Origin: Terriglobia bacterium
Lineage (GTDB): Bacteria; Acidobacteriota; Terriglobia; Bryobacterales; Bryobacteraceae
Length of the DNA stretch: 64,000 bases
NCBI GenBank assembly: GCA_020073445.1
Contig: JAIQFE010000018.1
Span: 57,084-121,083 of the forward strand
Direction of reading: 5' to 3'
The notes beneath the pieces were generated by a model. The model did not search any database and was not told where the DNA came from. It was given only the letters and a program-made list of their open reading frames with translations. The translations under genes and the position numbers were made by a program. Within the stretch, counting starts at the first letter, position 1, and each line of letters opens with the position of its first letter. Positions 17,783 to 27,536 of the stretch are shown piece by piece.

Positions 17783-19084
17783 CTACTTTGAAGTGCTGAT
17801 TCTCCAGACCTTGTTTTGGGTGTCATCCGTAACGTACAGTGCGCCATCGGAACCGGTCACCACACCAACGGGATGTCCCCACGTGGAATCGCCGCCAGGG
17901 AAGGTCATGAAATCCTCGTAGACGCCGTTGGATTTGCCCTTCTGCAGCGGGACCCGAACCAGCTCGTGCCCGGAGGGGGTCGTCCGATTCCACGATCCGT
18001 GCTCGGCCGCGAACAGATCGCCGCGATACTCTGCCGGGAACATGGTTCCGTCATAGAACGTCAATCCTAGCGAAGCGCTGTGCGCTTGCAGGAGCACATC
18101 GGGGACGATGACCTTGTCCATGGTCTTGTCGGCCGGACGCTCCATCTTCGCGCGGGGATCCTCGTGCTTCCCGATGTAGAACCACGGCCAGCCGTAGAAG
18201 CCGTCTTCCTTCACGCTGGTGATGTAGTCCGGAACCAGGTTGTCGCCCAGCATATCGCGCTCGTTCACAGAGACCCAAAGCTCGCCGGTCGTCGGGTTTA
18301 TGCCCAGACCCACAGGATTGCGAATCCCGGAAGCATATATCTTCACGAACTTGCCTTCCGGCGTGTACTGAAGAACGTTGGCGCGGCGTTCCTGAACCGG
18401 TCGCGTATCAGATACGTTGTCGGCCGAGCCCACGGCTACAAACATCTTCGTACCGTCCTTGGAGAAGACGATGTCGCGCGTCACGTGGTTGCCGCCGGGC
18501 GAGAGATCCGGGACCAGAGTTTCCGGCGGGCCGCTGGCCTTCAAGTCGCCATTCTTATAGGGAAAGCGAACGACGCTCCCGGTGTTGCCTACATAAACCC
18601 ACTGCGGATTCGGACCGCTCGGATAGAAGTTGATCCCGAAATTCGTGGTGAGACCGGTGGCATACACGGAAGTTGTCTCGGGCTTCCCATTCTTGTTTCC
18701 GCGCAAAATCGTAATCTGGCCAGCGGCCTGTTCCATCACGAACAGATCGCCATTCGGCGCGCGGCGGACCTGACGTGGAGCCTTGAGGTTCTCGGCGAAT
18801 ACGTCCACTTTGAAGCCTGCGGGAACCGCCGGCATCGCTCCTTCCGGCGGGGGCGCAGCCTTGCCGAACCCGCCGAAACCTCCGCGGCCGGTGGGCGGCA
18901 TGGGAGGCGGCAGATCCGGGACCGTGATCTTGCGGAAGGTTCCGGGTTTCAAATCTTTGGAACTCACGAAGGCGTCCTGGCCCGTGATCAGGTTGGCGAT
19001 CTTCGCGCCGTCCCCGAATAGAGCGTATCCAAACGCCACAAATGCGAGCGCTCCGGTAAACACATAGCGATACTTTTGCATCAT
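17783..19084 (-). CDS. PQQ-dependent sugar dehydrogenase family protein, membrane-anchored
   Basis: About 433 residues. A membrane helix at residues 6-22 precedes a proline/glycine-rich linker (PPPMPPTGRGGFGGFGK). A six-bladed propeller of the soluble glucose/sorbosone dehydrogenase family follows: LKAPRQVRRAPNGDLFVMEQAAG, GGNHVTRDIVFSKDGTKMFVAVGSADN, ASGIRNPVGLGINPTTGELWVSVNERD, DGFYGWPWFYIG and HPVGVVTGSDGALYVTDD. The family oxidises aldoses with PQQ in the periplasm. The start is ATG 19084 or 19081; GGAG lies 3 or 6 bases upstream. The longer frame would overlap the divergent gene at 19137. Substrate unknown. Confidence 0.88.
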   Translation of the reverse strand: MMQKYRYVFTGALAFVAFGYALFGDGAKIANLITGQDAFVSSKDLKPGTFRKITVPDLPPPMPPTGRGGFGGFGKAAPPPEGAMPAVPAGFKVDVFAENLKAPRQVRRAPNGDLFVMEQAAGQITILRGNKNGKPETTSVYATGLTTNFGINFYPSGPNPQWVYVGNTGSVVRFPYKNGDLKASGPPETLVPDLSPGGNHVTRDIVFSKDGTKMFVAVGSADNVSDTRPVQERRANVLQYTPEGKFVKIYASGIRNPVGLGINPTTGELWVSVNERDMLGDNLVPDYITSVKEDGFYGWPWFYIGKHEDPRAKMERPADKTMDKVIVPDVLLQAHSASLGLTFYDGTMFPAEYRGDLFAAEHGSWNRTTPSGHELVRVPLQKGKSNGVYEDFMTFPGGDSTWGHPVGVVTGSDGALYVTDDTQNKVWRISTSK

Positions 19085-19136
19085 TTTCTCCAAGACAAGA
19101 GGAGTCTCAGCCTCTATTGTATGCTTCAAGGAGACC

Positions 19137-20081
19137 ATGACACACCAATTCCATAAATACGCGCTCGGCGTTTCAACATTGATTCTGATTGTGGCCGGCG
19201 CCTATGCCGCGCCGCCCGTCACCGAGATCGTGCTTCCCGGCAAGGGCATTTTCCCCGAAAGCATCACCTCGACCTCGGACGGGACCCTGATCGTCGGGAG
19301 TCTTGGACATGGCAACGTGAGCCGCATCGCGCCCGGAAAAACGGCGGCCGAGGAGTGGATCAAGCCCGGCACCGGCGGACTAAATGGCGTGCTCGGCGTC
19401 TTCGCCGATGAGAAGGGCAAGAATCTGTGGGTCTGCTCGAACAATCTGGAGAACAAAGGTGAGGCGACCTCCGTCAAGGCGTTCGATCTGAAGACCGGCG
19501 CTCCCAAGGGTACCTATCCTCTGCCCGGCGATAACGCTCTTTGCAATGACATCGCCACGGCTGCCAACGGCACAACTTATATCACCGACACGCGGCAAAA
19601 CAGTGTATTGATGCTCAAGCCGGGTAGCAAGAGTTTAGAAATGGTCGCGAAGGATCCTCTGCTTGCCGGGGCCGACGGCTTGGCTTTCGGCGATAAGAAC
19701 ATCCTCTACGTGAACAGCGTCAGCGCGAACAAACTGCTGCGCCTGGATCTGGGACCGGACGGAAAATCGAAAGGCGTGATCGAGCTGAAGCTTTCGCGTC
19801 CGATCGATCGTCCGGACGGCATGCGCGCCATCGGCAAGAACCGTCTGCTGCTGGCCGAGAACTCGGGCAAGATGAGCATCGTGACGTTCGAAGGTCCGGG
19901 CATGCAGAACGCCGTGATCAAGACCATTAAAGAGGGACTGGAAAGTACGCCGGGCGTGACGGCGACGCGCGGCATGGCATGGATCGTCGAAGGAAAGCTG
20001 AATTACCGGAACGATCCGGCGCTGAAGGACAAAGATCCCGGGACGTTCAAGATGTTCGCGGTCCCGCTACCCAAGAACTGA
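19137..20081 (+). CDS. Secreted SMP-30/gluconolactonase-like beta-propeller protein
   Basis: A 314-residue exported protein; AAGGAG precedes the ATG by 4 bases. The signal peptide ends at GAYAAPP. The rest is a six-bladed propeller with NGVLGVFADEKGKNLWVCSN, LCNDIATAANGTTYITDTRQNSVL, GADGLAFGDKNILYVNSVSANKLLRLDL and RPDGMRAIGKNRLLLAENSG, the pattern of SMP-30/LRE proteins (metal-dependent lactonases). It is divergent from the sugar dehydrogenase, with only about 50 bases between the starts. A periplasmic dehydrogenase plus lactonase step is therefore plausible. It converges on the anti-sigma gene. Confidence 0.85.
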   Translation: MTHQFHKYALGVSTLILIVAGAYAAPPVTEIVLPGKGIFPESITSTSDGTLIVGSLGHGNVSRIAPGKTAAEEWIKPGTGGLNGVLGVFADEKGKNLWVCSNNLENKGEATSVKAFDLKTGAPKGTYPLPGDNALCNDIATAANGTTYITDTRQNSVLMLKPGSKSLEMVAKDPLLAGADGLAFGDKNILYVNSVSANKLLRLDLGPDGKSKGVIELKLSRPIDRPDGMRAIGKNRLLLAENSGKMSIVTFEGPGMQNAVIKTIKEGLESTPGVTATRGMAWIVEGKLNYRNDPALKDKDPGTFKMFAVPLPKN

Positions 20082-20083
20082 CG

Positions 20084-20356
20084 CTAAGCTCGACGGGCAG
20101 CCAGCATCTTTCTGTAAGCTTCCCGCAGTTGCGCTTTGGCTTCTTCGCCCAGCGGCGCGGGGAGTTCCTTTGGCTGGTATTTCCGGCACAGGTCCACGGT
20201 CTTGCGCAAGCTCTCGGCGAACTCAACGCAGGGCCGGCAACCTGCAATGTGAGCTTCGATTTCGTCACACGTTTCCGGCGGCAGTTCCAGGTTCAGATAG
20301 TCCGAGAGCATGGCAAAGACCTCTTTGCATTGGTCATTGTGCTGGTGCGGTTCCAT
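20084..20356 (-). CDS. Anti-sigma factor with zinc-finger (zf-HC2) domain
   Basis: A 90-residue cytoplasmic protein; ATG 20356 has AAGGAG 9 bases upstream. The N-terminal domain holds the anti-sigma zinc site (C-KEVF..., then H-IAG-C-RP-C). The C-terminal third is a charged helix (KELPAPLGEEAKAQLREAYRKML) with no membrane segment, so this is a soluble ZAS-type anti-sigma. It overlaps the sigma factor gene by 23 bases, the usual coupling for a partner pair. Zinc or redox release of the sigma factor is possible but not shown. Confidence 0.88.
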   Translation of the reverse strand: MEPHQHNDQCKEVFAMLSDYLNLELPPETCDEIEAHIAGCRPCVEFAESLRKTVDLCRKYQPKELPAPLGEEAKAQLREAYRKMLAARRA

Positions 20357-20975
20357 GCGTCTTTTCTCCTTCTTTCGCTCCGTTGCCGCGTAAATACTCG
20401 TCCAGTCTCTGACGAATCGCAAGACGGGCGCGATGCAATCTCGTCTTGACCACGTCGTCGCTGACGTCCAGGATCCGGGCGGTTTCCTGCGTGGACAGCT
20501 CCTCCATGTCCCGCAGCAGGATCACCGAGCGGTACGCCTCCGGCAGTTCCCGAATTGCTTTTTCCAGCAACTCCCGCATCTCCGATCGCATCGCTTTTCC
20601 ATCGGGTAGCGAGGACCAGTCCGCGATCTCCATTCGAACCCCGTTCTCATCCTGATGTTTGGCCGGCATGAACTCGTCCAGCGAAAGTTCCCTGGCGGGA
20701 GCGAAAATGCTCTTGCGCCGCTTCATGAGGCAGGCGTTCTTAGCAATCCGAAACACCCAGGATCGAATCTTCCCGGGTTCGCGTAACTGCTCGCCGTTTT
20801 CGAATACTTTCAGCAAAGTCTCCTGGGCCACTTCCTCCGCGTCTTCGCGATGGCCGCACATGAGCCAGCTATATTGGAAAATCTTCGGGCGGAAGTACTC
20901 CACGAAACGGTCGAACGCGCCCGCTTCCCCTGCGATCAACTGCCGCGCGAGTTGGCTTTCGGTGTCACGTTCCAA
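20334..20975 (-). CDS. ECF RNA polymerase sigma factor
   Basis: A 213-residue sigma-70 family protein. Region 2 (FDRFVEYFRPKIFQYSWLMCGHREDAEEVAQETLLKVFENG, then SWVFRIAKNACLMKRR) and region 4 (LPEAYRSVILLRDMEELSTQETARILDVSDDVVKTRLHRAR) are intact. The linker between them is long (about 60 residues). The start is a TTG at 20975 without a strong ribosome site. It forms an operon with the overlapping anti-sigma gene and is divergent from the efflux operon starting at 21107. Its regulon cannot be deduced here. Confidence 0.92.
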   Translation of the reverse strand: MERDTESQLARQLIAGEAGAFDRFVEYFRPKIFQYSWLMCGHREDAEEVAQETLLKVFENGEQLREPGKIRSWVFRIAKNACLMKRRKSIFAPARELSLDEFMPAKHQDENGVRMEIADWSSLPDGKAMRSEMRELLEKAIRELPEAYRSVILLRDMEELSTQETARILDVSDDVVKTRLHRARLAIRQRLDEYLRGNGAKEGEKTHGTAPAQ

Positions 20976-21054
20976 GGACTAATACCGTTCTGATTCTAAG
21001 CGATACTGGCACCGCAGGTCCTTCCTGACTCATACGATGCAGCCGGCCCTAAAA

Positions 21055-21087
21055 GGTGACGCTCTGTCACCTCGGCCATCGAATTGC
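21055..21087 (+). promoter_or_regulatory. GGTGAC/GTCACC dyad and possible sigma54 promoter before the efflux operon
   Basis: GGTGAC (21055-21060) and GTCACC (21066-21071) form a perfect dyad around GCTCT. Three bases on, GG (21074-21075) and GC (21086-21087) are exactly 10 bases apart, with TTGCA at the downstream element, the minimal sigma54 -24/-12 pattern. The upstream half is poor (CGGCCA against TGGCAC). The coding start is 20 bases further. A dyad this close suits a repressor better than a distant activator. A related dyad occurs at 42853. Confidence 0.4.
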
Positions 21088-21106
21088 ATCTGCTCAGGCA
21101 GAGGCA

Positions 21107-22456
21107 ATGAAGATAGCACTAATCCTGGCGCTGGGGTTCCTGCCAATTGGGGCACAAGACCCACGCATATCGCTAAACGACGCAATTCGCCTGGCTTTAG
21201 ATAAGAACAAGTCCCTGGAAGCCGCCAGCGCTGCGAGCAAAGCCGCGGATCAGCGCATTTCTGAAGCCCGTGGCGGCCGCCTGCCGAAGGTTAACTATTC
21301 CGAATCCTGGGCGCGGAGCGACAATCCAGTCTTCGTATTCAGCTCGCTGCTGACGCAAAACCAATTCGGAGAGCAGAACTTCCAAATTGGGCCGCTCAAC
21401 AATCCCAATTTCCTCAATAATTTTCAATCGCAGCTCACGGCGGATCAGGTGCTTTATGACGCCGGCCAGACCAGGCGCGCCGTTCGTTCCGCCGAACTGA
21501 CCAAGGACATCACCAGCGAAGAGGGAAGGCGCACGCAGATGGAAGTCATCGCGGGCGTGATTCGTGCCTACTACGACTCTCTCTTAAGCTCCGACCAGCT
21601 CAACGCAACCAGCCAAGCCATGCGTTCGGCGCAGGCCGATCTGGAGCGCGCCCAGGCTGTCCGCACCGCTGGAATGTCAACCGATGCGGATACACTTTCC
21701 ATCCGGGTACACCTGGCGAGTGTCCGCGAGCAACAGATCCGACGTGAGGCGGACGTGGACGTTGCACGAGCGGCTCTGAACGACGCCATCGGACTCCCGC
21801 TGGATACGCCGCACACTCTCACGACCGCTTTAGTCCCTTTGGATCTTCCCGAACGCTCGTTGGCGGATCAGCAGAAGACCGCTGTTGAGCAACGGCCGGA
21901 GGCACGCCAGATGAAGCTCGCGACCAGCCTGGCAGAGACGCAGGCTGCCAATGCCCGCAGCAGTCTGTTCCCACAGGTGACCCTGCACGGGGCTTTTGAA
22001 GCCGATCGGCAGCGGTTCGTCACGCGGGGAGGCGATAACTGGCTGGTGTCGATCGGCCTGCGGTGGAATCTCTTCAACGGCTTCAGCGATAAAGCGCGGA
22101 TCGAAGAAAGTAAGTTCGCTCAACAGCGCAGTTCGGCGGAAGAAGCGCGGACGGATTCCGCCATCCGCCTCCAGGTCCATCGGGCTTATGCCGACCTGCA
22201 CGCATCCACGCAGCGCATCGCGGTCGCCCAGGCGTCGGTGGCCGAAGCGGAAGAGAGTTTACGAATCACGCAGAACCGGTACGAAGCAGGCTTCAGCAAT
22301 GTCACCGATTTACTTCGAACCGAGACAGCGGTCTTGGAGGCGCGGTCCCGGCATCTGGCTGCAGTCCGCGACCAGCGCGTCGCCGCGGCGATGCTCGAAC
22401 TCGCTGCGGGCACGCTCACCCCGGACTCGGCGGTTCTAGATAAGGGGACCCGATGA
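21107..22456 (+). CDS. TolC family outer-membrane efflux protein
   Basis: About 449 residues. ATG 21107 gives a proper signal peptide (MKIALILALGFLPIGAQ), whereas the frame start at 21056 adds an unlikely lead overlapping the dyad. Two OEP repeats are visible: residues about 25-215 (SLNDAIRLALDKNKSLEAA) and 230-440 (LHGAFEADRQRF, LRWNLFNGFSDKARIEESK). Both have long helices (YYDSLLSSDQLNATSQAMRSAQADLERAQ). The protein forms the outer-membrane channel of the tripartite pump encoded downstream. Its stop overlaps the adaptor start (ATGA). Confidence 0.92.
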   Translation: MKIALILALGFLPIGAQDPRISLNDAIRLALDKNKSLEAASAASKAADQRISEARGGRLPKVNYSESWARSDNPVFVFSSLLTQNQFGEQNFQIGPLNNPNFLNNFQSQLTADQVLYDAGQTRRAVRSAELTKDITSEEGRRTQMEVIAGVIRAYYDSLLSSDQLNATSQAMRSAQADLERAQAVRTAGMSTDADTLSIRVHLASVREQQIRREADVDVARAALNDAIGLPLDTPHTLTTALVPLDLPERSLADQQKTAVEQRPEARQMKLATSLAETQAANARSSLFPQVTLHGAFEADRQRFVTRGGDNWLVSIGLRWNLFNGFSDKARIEESKFAQQRSSAEEARTDSAIRLQVHRAYADLHASTQRIAVAQASVAEAEESLRITQNRYEAGFSNVTDLLRTETAVLEARSRHLAAVRDQRVAAAMLELAAGTLTPDSAVLDKGTR

Positions 22457-23598
22457 GGAACAAGTCTCTGTGGTTAATTCCGTTCGCGCTGTGGCTGGCC
22501 GGGTGTTCTGAATCGCCGCGCGAAGTGGCATCTTCAAGGACGCCTCCCGTCGCTGTCAGCGTCGTGACCGTCGCCGAGCAGCCATGGCCCTCGATCTACG
22601 AGGCCACGGGAACTGTCCGCGCGCGTACGTCCGCGGTCATCGCCGCCAAGTTGCTCGGTTATGTACGCGAGGTCAAAGTGCAGGCAGGCGACCGTGTGCA
22701 AGCGGGCCAGCTTTTGATTACCTTGGATGCCCGCGATCTCGACGTCAACTCTCGCAAGGCGGAAGCCGCCCTCGATGAGGTTCGCAGTGCCATACCGGAA
22801 GCGGATCACGCTGTGGCGGGGGCTAAAGTGAATCTCGATCTTGCCCAGACCACGTTCAACCGCATGCAGGAGCTCTGGAGCAAGACATCGATCTCCAACC
22901 AGGAGTTCGACGAGTCGTCGGCCAAACTTAAGACGGCACAGGCGGCTTACGAAATGGCGCGTGCCAGACGTGCGCAACTCGATACGCAAGCAGCCCGGGT
23001 TCAACAGGATATTCGAGCCACGGAGGTCGCCCGCAGCTATGCCGAAATCACCGCGCCGTTCGCGGGCGTCGTTACCGCGAAATCGGTGGATCCGGGAGCC
23101 CTGGCCGTGCCCGGAGCGCCATTGTTGACGATCGAGCGCGAGGGCGCCTACAGACTGGAAACGTCCGTCGAAGAGTCGCGACTCCCGGCGATTCGAGTGG
23201 GCCAACCGGTGTCGGTGAAGCTGGACGGAGTCGACCGTACCATCGACGCACGCGTCTCAGAAATCGTCCCCGCGGTGGACGCGGCGTCCCGTTCCTACAC
23301 CGTGAAGATCGATCTGCCCGCCGTGGCGGCGCTTCGCTCCGGCGCTTTTGGACGAGCTTCGTTCTCCCTGGGCAGCCGCTCGGCGCTCGCGATTCCGGCG
23401 GGCGCGGTTACGGAACGCGGCCAGCTGCAATCGGTCATGGTCGCAGAGAACGGTGTCGCGCACACCCGCTTGATCACCGTCGGACAAAAGTCAAAAGACC
23501 AGGTCGAGGTGCTCTCCGGTCTGGCCGCGGGTGAAAACGTCATATTGCCGGTTCCGCCGGGTCTCTCCGATGGAGCCGCAGTGGAGATCCGGCGGTGA
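22453..23598 (+). CDS. RND efflux periplasmic adaptor (membrane fusion) lipoprotein
   Basis: A 381-residue lipoprotein: lipobox LAGC, cysteine at residue 18. The membrane fusion order is visible: barrel/lipoyl ([36 protein letters not shown]), an alpha-hairpin of about 80 residues ([27 protein letters not shown]), the second lipoyl half ([27 protein letters not shown]), then the membrane-proximal domain. It bridges the TolC channel and the inner-membrane pump. It overlaps both neighbours by four bases. Substrate class unknown. Confidence 0.93.
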   Translation: MRNKSLWLIPFALWLAGCSESPREVASSRTPPVAVSVVTVAEQPWPSIYEATGTVRARTSAVIAAKLLGYVREVKVQAGDRVQAGQLLITLDARDLDVNSRKAEAALDEVRSAIPEADHAVAGAKVNLDLAQTTFNRMQELWSKTSISNQEFDESSAKLKTAQAAYEMARARRAQLDTQAARVQQDIRATEVARSYAEITAPFAGVVTAKSVDPGALAVPGAPLLTIEREGAYRLETSVEESRLPAIRVGQPVSVKLDGVDRTIDARVSEIVPAVDAASRSYTVKIDLPAVAALRSGAFGRASFSLGSRSALAIPAGAVTERGQLQSVMVAENGVAHTRLITVGQKSKDQVEVLSGLAAGENVILPVPPGLSDGAAVEIRR

Positions 23599-26500
23599 CC
23601 ATACAACGCAAGCTCGGTCCGGCGGGAAGATTCGCGCAAGCCTGGATCGACTCGAAGCTGACGCCACTGGTGATCGCCGGCTCCATGCTGCTGGGTGCGT
23701 TCGCGGTATGGAAGCTGCCGCGCGAAGAAGAGCCGCAAATCATCGTGCCGATGGTGGACGTGCTGGTGCAGATGCCCGGCGCTTCGCCGCGCGAAGTCGA
23801 AGAACGCGTAACCAAGCCGATGGAAAAACTGCTGTGGGAAATTCCGGGTGTGGAGTACATTTACTCCACGTCGAGCCCCGGCGCATCCACGGTCATCGTG
23901 CGTTTCCTGGTCGGGCAGGACGAAGAGAAAGCCATCGTCCGGCTGAACCAGAAGCTGGCCGCCAACCTGGACCTGATCCCGCCGGGCGCGTCGCAGCCGC
24001 TGGTCAAGCCCCGCTCGATTGATGACGTGCCGATCCTGGCGCTGACGTTCTGGAGCAAGCGCTACGGCGATTTCGAATTGAGGCGCGTCGCTGCGCAAGT
24101 GGATGACGCGATCAAACAGACGCCGGACGTCTCGGCGGTGGCGTTGATCGGCGGCCAGCGACGCGAGATTCGAATTACGCTGAATCAGGCGCGTCTGGCA
24201 GCCTATAATCTGTCGCCTGCCCAGGTCGCGGGCGCTCTGGGTCTTTCCAACCGACGTCTGCCCGCGGGGCAATTCGCAAGCGGCAACCAGCAGTTTCTCC
24301 TCGAGACCGGGCAATTTCTGTGCACCGCCGACGATGTTCGCAACGTTGTCGCCGGAGTGGCCAATGACAAGACCATCTTCGTGCGTGACGTCGCCGAAGT
24401 GACCGATGGAGGCGAGGAGCCGTCGCAATATGTGCGCTTCTCGGATGGCAAGGGTTCGTTTCCCGCCGTCACGATCGCTATCTCCAAGCGCAAGGGCACC
24501 AACGCCGTTACCGTGGCCGAGAACGTCCTCGGGCGCCTGGAGCGCCTGCGGGGGACCGTGATCCCCGCGGATCTTGAAATGACCGTCACGCGAAACTACG
24601 GCGACACGGCCAAAGAAAAATCCAACGAGCTGCTGTACCACATGCTGATCGCCGTGATCTCCGTGAGTGTGCTGATCGCGATCACCCTGGGACTCCGCGA
24701 ATCGCTCATCGTATTCACGGCGATTCCCGTGACCCTGGCGCTGACGCTAACGATCTTCTACCTGTACGGTTACACGCTAAACCGGATCACGCTGTTCGCG
24801 CTGATCTTCTCCATCGGCATCTTGGTCGATGACGCGATCGTGGTCGTGGAGAACATCGTCCGGCATTGGCGAATGCCGGGAAATGAAGCCCGGCCGCCTT
24901 TCGAGGTCGCTGTCGAAGCCGTCGACGAAGTCGGCAATCCGACCATCCTGGCGACGCTCGCGGTCGTCGCGGCCATCCTGCCGATGGCATTCGTCGGCGG
25001 CCTGATGGGGCCGTACATGCGGCCGATTCCGATTGGCGCGAGCGCTGCCATGCTCTTTTCCCTACTGGTCGCGTTCATCGTGACACCATGGGCCGCCGTA
25101 CGAATTCTGAAGGCAGGTGTCGTGCACCACGCCGGCGAGCGCGAAGATTTCGTGACTCGGCTCTACCGGCGAGTTATGGGGACCCTGCTGCATCGGCCCA
25201 TATTCCGATGGAGCTTCGTCGCCGGCGTGGTGATCCTGCTGGTCGGCTCGTGCGCGTTGTTCTACACGGGATTCGTCAAGGTCAAAATGCTGCCGTTCGA
25301 CAACAAGAGCGAGTTCCAGGTGATCATCGACATGCCCAACGGGACCACCTTGGAGCAGACCGCGCGCGTCGCCCAATTGCTTGGCGAGGAAACACAGAAG
25401 CAGCGCGAAGTGGTGAATATCCAGACGTACGCGGGAACTGCTTCGCCTTACAATTTCAACGGTCTGGTGCGGCACTATTACATGCGCCGCGGACCCAATG
25501 TTGCCGACATCCAGGTGAACCTGCTGCCGAAAAGCGCGCGCGACCTACAAAGTCATGAGATCGCGAAGCAGGTCCGCCAGCGTCTGCTGCCTATCGCCGA
25601 ACGCTACGGCGCACGGATCAAGGTCGCTGAAGTGCCGCCCGGACCGCCTGTGCTCGAGACGTTGGTCGCCGAAGTATACGGACCGGTGATGGAGGGGCGG
25701 ATCAGGCTCGCGCGCCAGATGCGCGATCTGTTCAAGCAGACGAAAGGGGTCGTCGATGTCGATTGGTACGTGGAAGACGATCAGACCAAATACGCGCTGA
25801 TAGTGGACCAGGAGAAAGCAGCCCTCAACGGCATCTCGGAGGACGATATCGCCCGCGCGATGCAGGTGGCCTCCGGCGGTTACCAAGCCGGGCTCTTGCA
25901 CGAAGCCGCGGAGAAGGAAGACGTCGCGCTGACCGTGCAGCTGGATCGCGCGACGCGGTCCGACCTGGCCCGTATCCAAACCCTGAAGATCGCGGGGCGC
26001 AACGGACGCCTGGTCTCGCTGGGTGAGTTTGTTCACGCCGACAAAGCGATCGAGGACAAGAGCATCTATCACAAGAATCTGCTGCCCGTGACCTATGTCA
26101 CCGCCGACATCGCCGGAGAGATTGAAAGCCCCGTCTACGCGGTCCTCAAGCTGGGGCCGGAGATCGACAAGATCAAGATTCCGGAAGGCTACCAAATCGA
26201 GCAGCACATGGCAGCACTTCCTTCCGACCCGGACCGCTACTCGATGAAGTGGGACGGAGAATGGCACATCACCTACGAAGTCTTTCGCGATCTTGGTATA
26301 GCCTTTGCGGCTGTCCTGATCCTGATCTACGGACTCGTAGTCGGCTGGTTCCAATCGTTCCTGACCCCGTTGATCATCATGGCGGCGATCCCGTTTTCAC
26401 TGGTCGGCATTATCCCGGCGCACGGCCTGCTGCACGCCTTCTTTACCGCGACTTCGATGATCGGCTTTATCGCGGGCGCAGGGATCGTGGTGCGGAACTC

Positions 26501-26768
26501 GATCATCCTGGTGGACTTCATCGAGCTGCGCTTGAGCCAGGGCATGCCGGTAGACCAGGCCGTGATCGATGCGGGAGCGGTGCGCTTCCGTCCGATGATG
26601 CTGACGGCGGCGGCTGTCGTCGTCGGCTCATCGGTGATTCTGTTCGACCCGATTTTTCAGGGTTTGGCGATCGCGCTGATGGCGGGGGAGATCGCGTCGC
26701 TTCTGCTCTCGCGCATGACCGTACCCGTCCTGTTTTATCTGTTCAACAAAAGGAGAAACCTCGTATGA
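23595..26768 (+). CDS. RND family efflux permease (AcrB/MexB superfamily)
   Basis: A 1057-residue inner-membrane pump starting at GTG 23595 (GTGA overlap). Twelve helices, with two large periplasmic loops after helices 1 and 7. The signatures are [21 protein letters not shown], the helix 4 charged segment ([23 protein letters not shown], with adjacent Asp pair) and the last-helix motif [17 protein letters not shown]. The double Asp in helix 4 carries the proton relay. Sequence features are of the HAE-type rather than the metal CusA type. The downstream gene overlaps (ATGA) and is of the DUF2892 type, often found in sulfur-stress operons. Confidence 0.93.
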   Translation: MTIQRKLGPAGRFAQAWIDSKLTPLVIAGSMLLGAFAVWKLPREEEPQIIVPMVDVLVQMPGASPREVEERVTKPMEKLLWEIPGVEYIYSTSSPGASTVIVRFLVGQDEEKAIVRLNQKLAANLDLIPPGASQPLVKPRSIDDVPILALTFWSKRYGDFELRRVAAQVDDAIKQTPDVSAVALIGGQRREIRITLNQARLAAYNLSPAQVAGALGLSNRRLPAGQFASGNQQFLLETGQFLCTADDVRNVVAGVANDKTIFVRDVAEVTDGGEEPSQYVRFSDGKGSFPAVTIAISKRKGTNAVTVAENVLGRLERLRGTVIPADLEMTVTRNYGDTAKEKSNELLYHMLIAVISVSVLIAITLGLRESLIVFTAIPVTLALTLTIFYLYGYTLNRITLFALIFSIGILVDDAIVVVENIVRHWRMPGNEARPPFEVAVEAVDEVGNPTILATLAVVAAILPMAFVGGLMGPYMRPIPIGASAAMLFSLLVAFIVTPWAAVRILKAGVVHHAGEREDFVTRLYRRVMGTLLHRPIFRWSFVAGVVILLVGSCALFYTGFVKVKMLPFDNKSEFQVIIDMPNGTTLEQTARVAQLLGEETQKQREVVNIQTYAGTASPYNFNGLVRHYYMRRGPNVADIQVNLLPKSARDLQSHEIAKQVRQRLLPIAERYGARIKVAEVPPGPPVLETLVAEVYGPVMEGRIRLARQMRDLFKQTKGVVDVDWYVEDDQTKYALIVDQEKAALNGISEDDIARAMQVASGGYQAGLLHEAAEKEDVALTVQLDRATRSDLARIQTLKIAGRNGRLVSLGEFVHADKAIEDKSIYHKNLLPVTYVTADIAGEIESPVYAVLKLGPEIDKIKIPEGYQIEQHMAALPSDPDRYSMKWDGEWHITYEVFRDLGIAFAAVLILIYGLVVGWFQSFLTPLIIMAAIPFSLVGIIPAHGLLHAFFTATSMIGFIAGAGIVVRNSIILVDFIELRLSQGMPVDQAVIDAGAVRFRPMMLTAAAVVVGSSVILFDPIFQGLAIALMAGEIASLLLSRMTVPVLFYLFNKRRNLV

Positions 26769-26995
26769 CCGTAGATCGCTATTTGCGTATGATTGCCGGC
26801 GCGTTTGTGATGTTGAGCCTGGCGCTCGGTTACTGGGTCAGTCCGTATTGGTATCTATTTACAGGATTCGTGGGGCTCAACCTGTTCCAGTCGGCGTTCA
26901 CCAACTGGTGTCCGATGATGGCGATCCTTCGCAAACTCGGTGTCAAGGATTCGTACGGCCCCGACCTGGGCGAAATGACGCATCATCGCGCCTGA
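26765..26995 (+). CDS. DUF2892 (YgaP-type transmembrane) protein
   Basis: A 76-residue membrane protein hidden inside a longer out-of-frame call. ATG 26765 overlaps the RND stop as ATGA. Two helices (residues about 8-25 and 29-45) and the family motif ([22 protein letters not shown]) are seen, including the conserved Cys before the LG turn. In YgaP this domain anchors a rhodanese; stand-alone copies occur beside rhodanese, DUF302, TauE/SafE and DsrE genes. The same neighbours follow here, so a role in periplasmic or membrane sulfane-sulfur handling is a reasonable inference. Confidence 0.85.
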   Translation: MTVDRYLRMIAGAFVMLSLALGYWVSPYWYLFTGFVGLNLFQSAFTNWCPMMAILRKLGVKDSYGPDLGEMTHHRA

Positions 26996-27075
26996 CCGAA
27001 GAGCGTAAGTTGTGCCAAATGTGTATTTGGAATGGTCTGGGAATTGCCCTTAGAACGGTCGGAAGGAGAGATCTT

Positions 27076-27516
27076 ATGAAAAGTCGATTCATAAGTGTAA
27101 GTCTGGCGGCAGGAGCTTTCCTGCTGTCGGCTGTTCTGGCATCGGCCCAAGGACCCCATGCCGCGAAGAACATGCGAATGTACGACCCGGCAACGGAGAC
27201 GACGCTCAAGGGAATCATCGAGGCCGTGACCGAACAAGCACGTGGCCAGATGATGGGGACCCACTTTACCATCAAGGCCGGCGATGAAACCCGCGAAGTT
27301 GTGCTCGGTCCGGCCAAATTCATTACCGGCAAGGGTTTTGCTTTCGCCAAGGGCGACGCCGTCGAGGTAACGGGTTCCAAGATCACCATGGGCGCCATGG
27401 AATTCGTAATCGCGCGCGAAGTCGTCAAGGATGGAAAGACTTTGACGTTGCGCGACAAGACCGGTACGCCGCAATGGGCTGGCAGCGGGATGATGCGTCG
27501 AGGGCGTGCCAAGTAG
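27076..27516 (+). CDS. Secreted OB-like domain protein (hypothetical)
   Basis: A 146-residue exported protein. ATG 27076 has GGAAGGAGAG directly upstream, a strong site; the longer frame from 26848 overlaps the DUF2892 gene and is rejected. The signal peptide ends at LASAQG. The mature part (TLKGIIEAVTEQARGQMMGTHFTIKAGDETREVVLGPAKFI, then FAKGDAVEVTGSKI) is a small beta-barrel, OB-like in pattern. Similar proteins are often labelled DNA-binding from the fold only, which is unlikely for an exported protein. It lies between DUF2892 and DUF302 genes, so it may bind a ligand or metal in the same pathway. Confidence 0.72.
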   Translation: MKSRFISVSLAAGAFLLSAVLASAQGPHAAKNMRMYDPATETTLKGIIEAVTEQARGQMMGTHFTIKAGDETREVVLGPAKFITGKGFAFAKGDAVEVTGSKITMGAMEFVIAREVVKDGKTLTLRDKTGTPQWAGSGMMRRGRAK

Positions 27517-27536
27517 CCAGCAGTGTGAGGTTTGTA

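Noticed and set aside
23295..24641. 448-residue open frame antisense to the adaptor/RND junction
   Set aside because: It spans two genuine coupled genes on the other strand and has no domain signature.
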